Of a stretch of DNA of 64,000 nt, positions 43,378 to 50,853 are shown one piece after another. Position numbers and translations under genes: made by a program. The notes under the pieces are model-generated. The model did not search any database. It had not been told where the DNA came from and saw only the letters and a program-made list of their open reading frames with translations. Source of the DNA: Brevibacillus ruminantium (GTDB taxonomy: Bacteria > Bacillota > Bacilli > Brevibacillales > Brevibacillaceae). The DNA is taken from the NCBI RefSeq assembly GCF_023746555.1, contig NZ_CP098755.1:1268001-1332000 (forward strand). The letters run 5' to 3'. Position 1 is the first letter of the stretch, and each line of letters opens with the position of its first letter.

Positions 43378-44364
43378 ATGAACCGGACAAAAGAAGCACT
43401 ATTAGAGGTAAAAGGATTAAAAAAGCATTTTCCCTATAAAAAAGGCATGTTCTCCAAAGAGACTGGCTCCGTACGCGCTGTGGACGGTCTGGACTTCACC
43501 GTGTACCGCGGCGAAACGCTGGGGATCGTGGGGGAATCAGGCTGCGGCAAGTCGACGACGGGACAGCTGATTTTGCAGCTGTTGGAGCCGACCGAAGGAG
43601 AGATCTGGTTTGAAGGGAAAAATCTTTCCTCGCTGAACAAGACCGATTTGCGTGAACTGCGGCAGCATCTCCAGATGATTTTTCAGGACCCGTATTCCTC
43701 GTTGAATCCGCGGATGCGCGTGGAGGATATTGTCTCAGAGCCGCTCCGTATCCATGGCTTGTACCAAGGAAAAGAGCTCCGGGAACGAGTGGTGGCTCTC
43801 TTGCGCCTGGTTGGGCTGGATGAGCATCACCTGAGCCGTCATCCCCATGAATTCAGCGGCGGGCAGAGGCAGCGGATCGGCATCGCGCGCGCCCTCGCTT
43901 TAAATCCCAGCTTGATCGTCTGTGACGAGCCGGTTTCGGCACTGGATGTGTCGATTCAGTCGCAGGTGCTCAATCTGTTAAAAAAGCTGCAAAAAGAGCT
44001 AGGTCTTACGTATATTTTTATTGCCCACGGTTTGCCGGCCGTCAAGCACATCAGTGACCGCATTGCGGTGATGTATCTGGGTAAGATCGTAGAACTCGCG
44101 GAGCGGGACGAGCTCTTTGCCAACCCGAGCCATCCCTATACGGAAGCACTGCTGTCGGCAGTACCGATCCCGGATCCGACACAGCGAAAAGAGCGGATCA
44201 TTCTTCAGGGCGATTTGCCCAATCCAGCAAACCCGCCTTCTGGCTGTCATTTCCATACGAGATGCCCCTATGTGCAGGACCTGTGCAGACAGAAAGCGCC
44301 TGAGCTGACGACGCGATCAGCGGGGCATGTGGTTGCCTGTCATTTTCCGCTCGGTCATGAATAA
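43378..44364 (+). CDS. peptide ABC transporter ATPase (DppF/OppF-type)
   Basis: 328 residues. Walker [13 protein letters not shown]-loop [14 protein letters not shown], signature [15 protein letters not shown], Walker [15 protein letters not shown]. The switch segment reads [12 protein letters not shown], where most homologues have AHDLxxVKH, so the usual D-loop-adjacent Asp is Gly here. The C-terminal Cys cluster ([15 protein letters not shown]) is present. AAAGGAGGGG precedes the ATG. It is the last gene of the M20/Dpp operon, ending at an intrinsic terminator. Confidence 0.95.
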   Translation: MNRTKEALLEVKGLKKHFPYKKGMFSKETGSVRAVDGLDFTVYRGETLGIVGESGCGKSTTGQLILQLLEPTEGEIWFEGKNLSSLNKTDLRELRQHLQMIFQDPYSSLNPRMRVEDIVSEPLRIHGLYQGKELRERVVALLRLVGLDEHHLSRHPHEFSGGQRQRIGIARALALNPSLIVCDEPVSALDVSIQSQVLNLLKKLQKELGLTYIFIAHGLPAVKHISDRIAVMYLGKIVELAERDELFANPSHPYTEALLSAVPIPDPTQRKERIILQGDLPNPANPPSGCHFHTRCPYVQDLCRQKAPELTTRSAGHVVACHFPLGHE

Positions 44365-44380
44365 TATGAGGAAGAAAGTC

Positions 44381-44414
44381 CCCGTTGTCTCATGCAGACA
44401 GCGGGTTTTTTTTT
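44381..44414 (+). terminator. terminator of the M20/Dpp operon
   Basis: CCCGTTGTCT pairs with AGACAGCGGG (one T-G) around CATGC, followed by nine T. Confidence 0.88.
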
Positions 44415-44547
44415 CTTGATAAAAAATAATGTTCCATAAAAATATCCAATAACGAACAGAATGAAAAAGGATAACTGCTGCCGACAGAGAATTGTTTCCA
44501 TAATTTTCATTGATTTGCAAAGTATAGGTATAGGGGATAGAGAATAA

Positions 44548-45747
44548 ATGAAATGGCTTGTCGGGAGAGAAACCTGGTACAACGGCTTGCTGATCGAGAT
44601 TCAGACCATCATCAGCCTGCATTTGACAGACATGTTTGATGAAGATGAACCGATCGCCAGTTTTTACAGCAAATACAAAATACAGCAGCAGATCGGCATC
44701 GAGGGATTGCTGACAGAAATCTTTCAGCAGTTTTATTCCAGTGATGAGACGTATGCAAGCTATCTGTCAATGCTCCCCTATGAGGCGCACAAATGGGGGG
44801 AAACATGGGCCAAGCATGATATTCCGGAGAAAGTGCTGCTGAAAGGGATGTACAACCTGCGAATGCATGCATTTGACCGGGTCCAAAAAGCAATGCGCGG
44901 CTGGAATGACACCGATGAGAAAGATCTCATCCTGAGCCGGCTCCATGAGATGCTCAGCCTTCGCTATCATCATACTGTGATTGGTTTTCTCAGTCACAAG
45001 GACAAGCGGATCAGCCATCTGCATCAACAAAAAATCGGAATAATGGGACAGATGGCAGCAGGAATGGCTCACGAAATCCGCAATCCGTTGACGGCGTTCC
45101 AGGGCTTCTTGCAACTCATGAGCCACAGTCTTTCTCCGGAGGATTTTGACCCGGAACGATTTCGGCAATACATCGAGATTTGTCAAAAAGAAATACAGGC
45201 ACTGGAAGGGTTGTTGACCAATTTTCTCATATTGGCAAGAAAGGACGAGCTGGCGCGAAAAGAGGTACAGCAGATCGAACTGCGTACATTGCTGCATCGG
45301 GTATATGACTTGTCCCGGTATTATGTGATTGAAAAGGATGTTGACCTCAGCTTCACCTATGATGATGGGCAGTATCTGGTATGGGCCATTTCCTCGCACG
45401 TGGAACAGGTCTGTTTGAATTTGATAAAAAATGCAGTCGATGCCGTCGCGGCAGGGGGGAAGGTGCGAGTAAGGACGACACGCGAAGCTCACAGCTCTCA
45501 CGTCATGATCACAATCGAAGACGATGGGTGCGGGATTTCCGAGTCGCGCAAACGTCATCTGTTTGAGCCCTTCTATACTACGAAAGAGAAAGGGACGGGC
45601 ATCGGGCTGTCAGTCTGCAAAAAGCTGCTAGAAGAAATGGGCGGTTCGATCCAGATCGATTCGACGGAGGGAAGAGGAACCTGTGTGGAGGTGCGACTCC
45701 AGTGTATTCCCGATCAGAGGTTCCATCAGGTGAAGACAGGGACATAG
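44548..45747 (+). CDS. soluble orphan histidine kinase (sporulation-kinase-like)
   Basis: 399 residues without membrane helices. The kinase core is complete: H-box MAHEIRNPLTAFQGFLQLM with His175, N-box LNLIKNAVDAVAAGG, G1 IEDDGCGIS, F-box LFEPFYTTKE and G2 GTGIGLSVCKKLLEE. The H-box and the FYTTKEKGTGIGL block are those of KinA-KinE type kinases. The N-terminal ~155 residues are helical (MLPYEAHKWGETWAKHDIPE) and unassigned, perhaps like RsbR/globin-type sensor domains. No response regulator is adjacent, so it may feed the Spo0F-Spo0A phosphorelay (inference). The ribosome site is weak (GGGGATAGAG). Confidence 0.88.
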   Translation: MKWLVGRETWYNGLLIEIQTIISLHLTDMFDEDEPIASFYSKYKIQQQIGIEGLLTEIFQQFYSSDETYASYLSMLPYEAHKWGETWAKHDIPEKVLLKGMYNLRMHAFDRVQKAMRGWNDTDEKDLILSRLHEMLSLRYHHTVIGFLSHKDKRISHLHQQKIGIMGQMAAGMAHEIRNPLTAFQGFLQLMSHSLSPEDFDPERFRQYIEICQKEIQALEGLLTNFLILARKDELARKEVQQIELRTLLHRVYDLSRYYVIEKDVDLSFTYDDGQYLVWAISSHVEQVCLNLIKNAVDAVAAGGKVRVRTTREAHSSHVMITIEDDGCGISESRKRHLFEPFYTTKEKGTGIGLSVCKKLLEEMGGSIQIDSTEGRGTCVEVRLQCIPDQRFHQVKTGT

Positions 45748-45780
45748 GGGACAGAGGGAGGGGCTACCATTCGCAACAGA

Positions 45781-45824
45781 AAAGAACAGTGCAGAGAGTC
45801 AGCTCCGTTGCACTGTTCTTTTTC
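45781..45824. terminator. bidirectional terminator between the orphan kinase and the repeat protein
   Basis: AAAGAACAGTGCA (45781-45793) pairs perfectly with TGCACTGTTCTTT (45809-45821), a 13-base stem with A-rich and T-rich flanks suited to both directions. Confidence 0.9.
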
Positions 45825-45845
45825 ATTGAGAGTGACCTTGTGAGG

Positions 45846-47198
45846 TTAAGGTGAAAGTGTGATTTTTACGGACGCGATTTTCCCTGCGTTCGGCAATGAA
45901 AATTGGTAGTTGCCGACAAATTGTTTTCCAATATACATTTTGCTTGTTTTGCTGGAAATCGCTTTGCCGTTTGCATCATAGCCGACGGCGGTTGCGCTGA
46001 TTGCTTTTCCCTCGCCGCCATTTTCGACGACGGCCGTTACGTTCAGGGTACCGTTGACAGGCGTATAGGCAAGAGAGCTTACCTTGGCCGCCGGATTGAC
46101 CAGATCGACGAGGAAGACTTTTGTCGAAGCGATCTTGTCGCCATGATCCAGATTGAGCTGGTAGTTGCTGACAAAATGCTTGCCGATATAATTGTTGGCT
46201 CCCTGGGTCGTTACGGCCTTGCCATTGGCGTCGTAGCCGACCGCAAAAACACCGACAGTCCTGCCCTCCCCGCCATTTTCGACGACGGCTGTGACCACCA
46301 TTTTTCCGTTAATCAGGGTGTTTGCCTGACTGCTCAGCTTGAGGGTAGGGTTGGATACATCAGCCAGATACACCTTCACCCCGGCGATGGACTCGGTCTG
46401 ATCGAGGACGATCTGGTAGTTGGCTACAAAGTTTTTGCCTAGATAATTACTGCTGCCTTTCGTCGTGACAGCTTTGCCATTCGCGTCATAACCGACAGCA
46501 AAAACGCCAATGGAGCGGCCCTCCCCCCCATTTTCCACGACAGCCGTTACAACCGTTTTGCCATTGATCTTGTGGGTCGCTTCACTGCTGATCTTCGCCG
46601 TAGGGTTGGATGTGTCGCTGATAAATGTTTTTACGCTTGCAATGGAAGCTGCATAATCCAGTACGATCTGATAGTTGCCGACATAATTTTTTCCGATGTA
46701 GGCGGTTGCGGCCTTGGTTTCGATTGCTTTTCCTGCGCCATCATAGCCAACAGCGATGACACCAATGTTTCGACCTTCCCCGCCATTTTCCACGACAGCT
46801 GTGACGACCCCTTTGCCATTTCCTTCATAATAGGCAGAGCTGGACAGCTTTCCAGCAGGGTTTAAGGGATCGGCAGGAACCACAATCACCTTGGCGATCT
46901 TGTCTCCATGATCCAGCGTGATCTGATAATTCCCGGTCTTGCCGCGAGCGATGTAGGCAGTTCCCCCTTTGGTGGAGATCGCTTCTCCTTCGGCAGTGTA
47001 ACCAGTGGCAATCAACCCTATATTGCCCCCGTCATTTGTATTGGTGAAAGATGCCGTGACGACCATCTGTCCATTTTGCAGCGAGGTTTGGAAGCTCAGA
47101 TTTGAAGCGGCGTCCGCGTTATTTTGGAACGGCATCAACAAGAGTCCAACAATCAAGAGAGCAGGAAACCAGAAACGTTTCCACAGGTGAGTCAGCAT
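45846..47198 (-). CDS. secreted protein of five tandem ~83-residue repeats
   Basis: 450 residues. A signal peptide (WFPALLIVGLLLMPF, cleaved after NADAA) is followed by five repeats that fill the protein. Each has a strand-rich core with VVTAVVENGGEGR, GVFAVGYDANGKAV, a Tyr-Ile-Gly-Lys motif (YIGKNFVGNYQIVLD), then SIASVKVFL and a closing NP. The first is the most divergent (VVTASFTNTNDGGNIG). The pattern suggests small beta-sandwich domains of the FxLYD/transglutaminase-like sort, but I do not assign a family. AAGGAGG lies 8 bases before ATG 47198; a longer frame to 47297 has none. A surface or matrix role is plausible. Confidence 0.75.
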   Translation of the reverse strand: MLTHLWKRFWFPALLIVGLLLMPFQNNADAASNLSFQTSLQNGQMVVTASFTNTNDGGNIGLIATGYTAEGEAISTKGGTAYIARGKTGNYQITLDHGDKIAKVIVVPADPLNPAGKLSSSAYYEGNGKGVVTAVVENGGEGRNIGVIAVGYDGAGKAIETKAATAYIGKNYVGNYQIVLDYAASIASVKTFISDTSNPTAKISSEATHKINGKTVVTAVVENGGEGRSIGVFAVGYDANGKAVTTKGSSNYLGKNFVANYQIVLDQTESIAGVKVYLADVSNPTLKLSSQANTLINGKMVVTAVVENGGEGRTVGVFAVGYDANGKAVTTQGANNYIGKHFVSNYQLNLDHGDKIASTKVFLVDLVNPAAKVSSLAYTPVNGTLNVTAVVENGGEGKAISATAVGYDANGKAISSKTSKMYIGKQFVGNYQFSLPNAGKIASVKITLSP

Positions 47199-47334
47199 GA
47201 AATGATCCTCCTTCAATTCCAGAAATAAAATAAAACCTAAGGAGTATTCTGACTCTTTCTCCTGAAAAATTCCATAAAAATTTACTTTTATTACCAAAGG
47301 ACTAAGACCTTTGTCCTTTTTAAACGCTGCTCAT

Positions 47335-47363
47335 TTGACGAAATGATCGAATTCATGCATAAT
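47335..47363 (+). promoter_or_regulatory. sigma-A promoter of the riboswitch-osmolyte transporter transcript
   Basis: TTGACG (47335-47340), a 17-base spacer and CATAAT (47358-47363), placing transcription start just before the riboswitch. Confidence 0.75.
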
Positions 47364-47369
47364 AGCCAT

Positions 47370-47505
47370 AAGCTTAATTTCCGATTTGCATAATCGGAAA
47401 GCGGGGGAACCACTTTTTTTGGGGCGAATCGGCCGCATCACAGCCGTAGGGAACCATCTTTCCCGAGTCCGACAGCTAACCTCGTCAGCCTCAAGATGGG
47501 TCAAA
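47370..47505 (+). promoter_or_regulatory. c-di-AMP riboswitch (ydaO/yuaA class)
   Basis: Recognised from conserved blocks in order: GGGGGAACCA, TTTTGGGGCGAATCGG, CCGTAGGGAACC, CTTTCCCGAGTCCGACAG and CTAACCTCGTCAGCCTC, closing with AAGATGG, which pairs with CCATCTT. This is the ydaO-yuaA consensus, the sensor of cyclic di-AMP. Two intrinsic terminators follow before the transporter genes, consistent with an OFF switch: high c-di-AMP ends transcription and low c-di-AMP lets osmolyte uptake proceed. Boundaries are approximate. Confidence 0.85.
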
Positions 47506-47556
47506 ACAAGCTGTCTATGTCGAAATTTTTCGATGTGGAGAATCATTCGGTTTTTT

Positions 47557-47584
47557 GACCCTTTGCTTTGGCAGGGTCTTTTTT
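47557..47584 (+). terminator. first riboswitch-controlled terminator
   Basis: GACCCT (47557-47562) pairs with AGGGTC (47573-47578), followed by six T. Confidence 0.75.
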
Positions 47585-47595
47585 GTGTTATTTTC

Positions 47596-47624
47596 GACCC
47601 TGCTTCTGCAGGGTCTTTTTTTTT
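47596..47624 (+). terminator. second tandem terminator in the leader
   Basis: GACCCTGC (47596-47603) pairs perfectly with GCAGGGTC (47608-47615) around TTCT, followed by nine T. Its arms share GACCCT/AGGGTC with the first terminator, so the two can also pair with each other. Confidence 0.85.
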
Positions 47625-47663
47625 CAAAAAATCTACTTTTTTGTAAAAGGAGGGAGATGTGAA

Positions 47664-48806
47664 ATGGCGAATGCGGTTGTCTTTGAACGCGTGCGCAAGT
47701 CGTACGGGTCGACCACGGTGATCAGTGAGCTCAATCTGGAGATTCCTCAGGGCAGTATTACCGTTCTGGTAGGGCCATCCGGCTGCGGCAAGACGACGAC
47801 GATGAAAATGATCAATCGTTTGATCACGCCTACGTCGGGGCGAATTACGGTCGAAGGGAGGGATTCGGGACAGGTTGATCCTGTTCAGTTGCGGCGCAGC
47901 ATCGGCTATGTCATTCAGCAGGTAGGGCTGTTCCCCCACCTGACGATTGCCGAGAATATTTCGCTCGTGCCGAGACTCCAGGGGGGAAAGGCGGCGATCG
48001 ACTCCAAAAAGATTGATCACATGCTGGACCTCGTCGGCTTGGACCCCGAGCAGTACCGGGAGCGATATCCGGCAGAACTCTCGGGAGGACAGCAGCAGCG
48101 GGTGGGCGTAGCCCGTGCGCTGATGAGCGATCCGCCGATTATCTTGATGGATGAGCCTTTTTCCGCGCTTGATCCGATTACCCGCGAGCAGCTTCAGGAT
48201 GAGCTGATCCGGCTCAACCAGGAGTTGAACAAAACGATTGTGTTTGTCACTCACGACATGGATGAAGCCTTGAAGATCGCGGATCAGATCGTCGTCATGC
48301 AAAAAGGATGCGTCATTCAGCAGGGGACTCCCGACCAGATCCTGCGGCACCCCGTCAACGATTTTGTCCGCGGCTTTATCGGAGAAAAGCGGCTGCATGC
48401 CCATCTGTCGCAGCTTGTACAGGATGTGATGGTCGCGGAGCCGGTTACGGTCTCGCCGGGGCGCGGGTTGGCGGAAGCAGTGCAGATCATGTACCGCAAG
48501 CGGGTGACCGGACTGATCGTTGTCGACAAAAATGGAAAATACCTGGGTTTGGCCGATACAGCGGATATCCACAAGCGGTATCCCGATGAATCGCTGACCG
48601 TTCGCGATGTGATGCGGACCGAAACCATCACCCTGCATCCCACAACGTCACTGACAGACGCGATCGGTTACGTGCAGGAAGCGCCTTACGGGTATGTACC
48701 GGTAGTCCGGGATGACGGAACACTGGCAGGTTTGTTGACAAGGGCAAGTCTCGTCGATGTGCTGGCCCGTCCTTATCTGGAAGGGGAGAGGAGTGAGGTG
48801 CAATGA
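47664..48806 (+). CDS. opuCA: glycine betaine/carnitine/choline ABC transporter ATPase with CBS domains (OpuCA-type)
   Basis: 380 residues. Walker A GPSGCGKTTTMKMINRL, Q-loop VIQQVGLFPHLT, signature LSGGQQQRVGVARAL, Walker B IILMDEPFSALDPI and switch VFVTHDMDEALK. Two C-terminal CBS domains (about 255-375; VMVAEPVTVSPGRGLAEAV and VMRTETITLHPTTS) sense ionic strength or bind c-di-AMP in OpuC proteins. AAAGGAGGGAG precedes ATG 47664; longer frames run through the leader terminators. The stop overlaps the permease start by ATGA. The symbol follows operon content and the riboswitch, since OpuA/OpuB ATPases are similar. Confidence 0.9.
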   Translation: MANAVVFERVRKSYGSTTVISELNLEIPQGSITVLVGPSGCGKTTTMKMINRLITPTSGRITVEGRDSGQVDPVQLRRSIGYVIQQVGLFPHLTIAENISLVPRLQGGKAAIDSKKIDHMLDLVGLDPEQYRERYPAELSGGQQQRVGVARALMSDPPIILMDEPFSALDPITREQLQDELIRLNQELNKTIVFVTHDMDEALKIADQIVVMQKGCVIQQGTPDQILRHPVNDFVRGFIGEKRLHAHLSQLVQDVMVAEPVTVSPGRGLAEAVQIMYRKRVTGLIVVDKNGKYLGLADTADIHKRYPDESLTVRDVMRTETITLHPTTSLTDAIGYVQEAPYGYVPVVRDDGTLAGLLTRASLVDVLARPYLEGERSEVQ

Positions 48807-49453
48807 GTGAAGTGATTTCGGTCATGGCAGACCGCTGGCCAGACATCTTGCAAGCGACCTGGCAGCATATCGTACTGTCGATTGTCGCCTTGTTTTGGGC
48901 GATTGTGATAGCTGTGCCAACGGGCATCCTGCTGACTCGCTATCGGCGGCTGGCTGGCCCGGTGCTGGCCCTTATCTCTGTCTTTCAGACGATCCCCAGC
49001 CTGGCGCTTCTGGGATTCATGATCCCGCTGTTTGGCATCGGGCCGATTCCGGCAGTGGTGGCGATGGTGATCTACGCGTTGCTGCCGATTGTCCGCAATA
49101 CCTACACCGGAATCCTGGATGTCGATGCATCGCTGTTGGAGGCGGGACGGGGGATGGGCATGACCAAGGGGCAGATGCTGCGGATTGTTGAGCTTCCGTT
49201 GGCCCGCCCAGTGATTTTTGCGGGAATCCGTACAGCAACGGTCATGACGATCGGGGTTGCCACACTGGCCGCCTTTATTGGTGCGGGAGGCTTGGGCGAT
49301 TTGATTCTGCGGGGAATAGCCATGGTGGACACGGGCATCATCCTGGCAGGAGCGGTTCCGGCCGCGCTGCTCGCCGTAGTGTTTGACCTGATTTTAGCCT
49401 GGGTGGATTGGCGGGTAACGCCAAAAGGACTGCGGATTCGTCATTCCCGTTGA
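48803..49453 (+). CDS. opuCB: osmolyte ABC transporter permease (OpuCB-type)
   Basis: 216 residues, normal for OpuCB, with about five to six membrane helices. Visible family segments are LQATWQHIVLSIVALFWAIV, FQTIPSLALLGFMIPLFGIG and the EAA loop LLEAGRGMGMTKGQMLRIVE. AAFIGAGGLGDLI is the typical C-terminal signature. It overlaps the ATPase gene by 4 bases, indicating translational coupling. The partner permease OpuCD is not found downstream, so the channel may be a homodimer or use a permease encoded elsewhere. Confidence 0.92.
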   Translation: MSEVISVMADRWPDILQATWQHIVLSIVALFWAIVIAVPTGILLTRYRRLAGPVLALISVFQTIPSLALLGFMIPLFGIGPIPAVVAMVIYALLPIVRNTYTGILDVDASLLEAGRGMGMTKGQMLRIVELPLARPVIFAGIRTATVMTIGVATLAAFIGAGGLGDLILRGIAMVDTGIILAGAVPAALLAVVFDLILAWVDWRVTPKGLRIRHSR

Positions 49454-49570
49454 TCCGAATGGATGAAAAGAACGCACTCTGGTCAAGGGCTTAGGCAGCA
49501 TGCAGTCCGCAATCCACGAGTTTTATCAAAAAAATGAGAAATGATGAGATAACTGAAAGGGGAGGATTTT

Positions 49571-50482
49571 GTGAGAGCAAGATGGCTGAGGAAAGTTGGG
49601 ATGGTGACACTGGCCTTGTCGATGGCAACGATGGCGGGCTGTTCGGTTCTAACCGGTACAAAAGCGTCTGATCACGTGACAGTCGTAGGAAAAAACTTTT
49701 CGGAACAAGATATTTTAACCAACCTCGTTGGAGTCATGCTGGAGAAAAACACCGATCTCCAGATCGAAACAAAGCCGTTTCTCGGCGGAACCGATGTAGC
49801 GTTTAACGCCGTAAAAGGCGGCAGTGCCGACCTGTACGTGGAATATACGGGAACAGGGCTGGTCAATATCATGGGGCAGGAAGCCATGAAGGACCCCGGA
49901 GAGGTTTACGACAAAGTAAAAAAAGATTTTGCGGAGAAATACCAAATGGAGTGGCTGAAGCCGATCGGGTTTAACAACACGTACGCGATCGCCGTGACGA
50001 AGGAGACAGCAGACAAATACAACCTCCATAAGATCTCGGATTTGATTCCGCACGCTGCGGAGCTGACACTTGGAACCGAACAGGAATTTCTCGAACGTTC
50101 GGACGGATTGAAAGGCTTGGAAAAAACCTATGGCCTGAAATTTAAAGGAACGAAAGCAATGGACCCCGGTCTGAAATATAAAGCAATCAGCGAGGGCAAT
50201 GTCGATGTGATTGATGCCTTTTCCACGGATGGCCAATTGGTCAGACATCATCTCGTGATTTTGGAAGACGACCAGCATTTCTTCCCGCCGTATTATGCTG
50301 CGCCGCTGGTGCGCCAGGACACGCTGGAGAAGCATCCGCAGATTCGCGACGTGCTCGCCAAGCTCGCGGGCAAGATTGATGATACCAAAATGGCAGAGCT
50401 GAACGCCCAGGTCGATGTTGACAAGAAAAAGGCTCGCGATGTCGCGGAAGCATGGCTGAAGGAGCAGGGCCTGATCCCCTGA
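49571..50482 (+). CDS. opuCC: osmolyte ABC transporter substrate-binding lipoprotein (OpuCC-type)
   Basis: 303 residues from a GTG start behind GAAAGGGGAGG. The signal peptide ends in lipobox TMAGC. The OpuAC fold is clear from VTVVGKNFSEQDILTNLVGV, GGSADLYVEYTGTGL, IGFNNTYAIAV and VDVIDAFSTDGQL, the last contributing to the quaternary-amine box. It captures compatible solutes outside the cell. There is a gap of 117 bases from the permease gene, with no terminator seen, so it is likely the third gene of the operon. A terminator follows. Confidence 0.92.
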   Translation: MRARWLRKVGMVTLALSMATMAGCSVLTGTKASDHVTVVGKNFSEQDILTNLVGVMLEKNTDLQIETKPFLGGTDVAFNAVKGGSADLYVEYTGTGLVNIMGQEAMKDPGEVYDKVKKDFAEKYQMEWLKPIGFNNTYAIAVTKETADKYNLHKISDLIPHAAELTLGTEQEFLERSDGLKGLEKTYGLKFKGTKAMDPGLKYKAISEGNVDVIDAFSTDGQLVRHHLVILEDDQHFFPPYYAAPLVRQDTLEKHPQIRDVLAKLAGKIDDTKMAELNAQVDVDKKKARDVAEAWLKEQGLIP

Positions 50483-50536
50483 TAAAGCCCGGTCATTCAG
50501 GCAGGAGAGATCCTTGGAAAAATTATCCACCAATCC

Positions 50537-50657
50537 TATGCAAAACAGCATAAACAGAATGTAATTATGCATACATGCAGACGCTTCCTTGTCCGAAGCG
50601 TCTTTTTTTTGCCGCTCGCGCAATGAGCAAGTTTTCGCTGCTATGCAGAATTGCATA
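50537..50657 (+). promoter_or_regulatory. three TATGC-N6-GCATA palindromes, candidate enhancer sites
   Basis: Sites at 50537-50552 (exact), 50566-50581 (one mismatch in the right arm) and 50642-50657 (exact; extended to TATGCA-N4-TGCATA). They lie 87-207 bases upstream of the sigma-54 promoter of the MFS-M20 operon, as expected for the sites of an enhancer-binding activator, probably the one encoded at 53666. Confidence 0.65.
50579..50610 (+). terminator. terminator of the OpuC operon
   Basis: AGACGCTTC (50579-50587) pairs with GAAGCGTCT (50594-50602), followed by T-rich sequence. Confidence 0.85.
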
Positions 50658-50743
50658 AGAGATCAGCCGAAACGGCAAATGCCCAACCATGAAACATGCG
50701 AAATATGCTGAAAAGTCGGGCTTTTTTCTTGGGGAGGATCGGC

Positions 50744-50758
50744 TGGCATGGACCTTGC
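50744..50758 (+). promoter_or_regulatory. sigma-54 (-24/-12) promoter of the MFS-M20 operon
   Basis: TGGCATG-N4-TTGC at 50744-50758 matches the TGGCACG-N4-TTGC consensus at all but one position with exact spacing. It rules out a start codon at 50689 for the following gene. Confidence 0.8.
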
Positions 50759-50853
50759 GTAAGGAACAGGGAAACCGCGCGATTGACAGCGCTTACAAAC
50801 GCGGGTTTTACTCTGCAAGGCAAAACAGCGCATATTCGGAAAGGATGGGGTAT

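Noticed and set aside
45846-47198. Regular ~250-base repetition suggesting a repeat array or CRISPR-like structure
   Set aside because: The period is that of a protein repeat in an open frame with signal peptide; no short identical repeats or unique spacers.
50689-50853. N-terminal extension of the MFS transporter from ATG 50689
   Set aside because: A strong sigma-54 promoter lies inside it and the residues do not resemble a transporter N-terminus.
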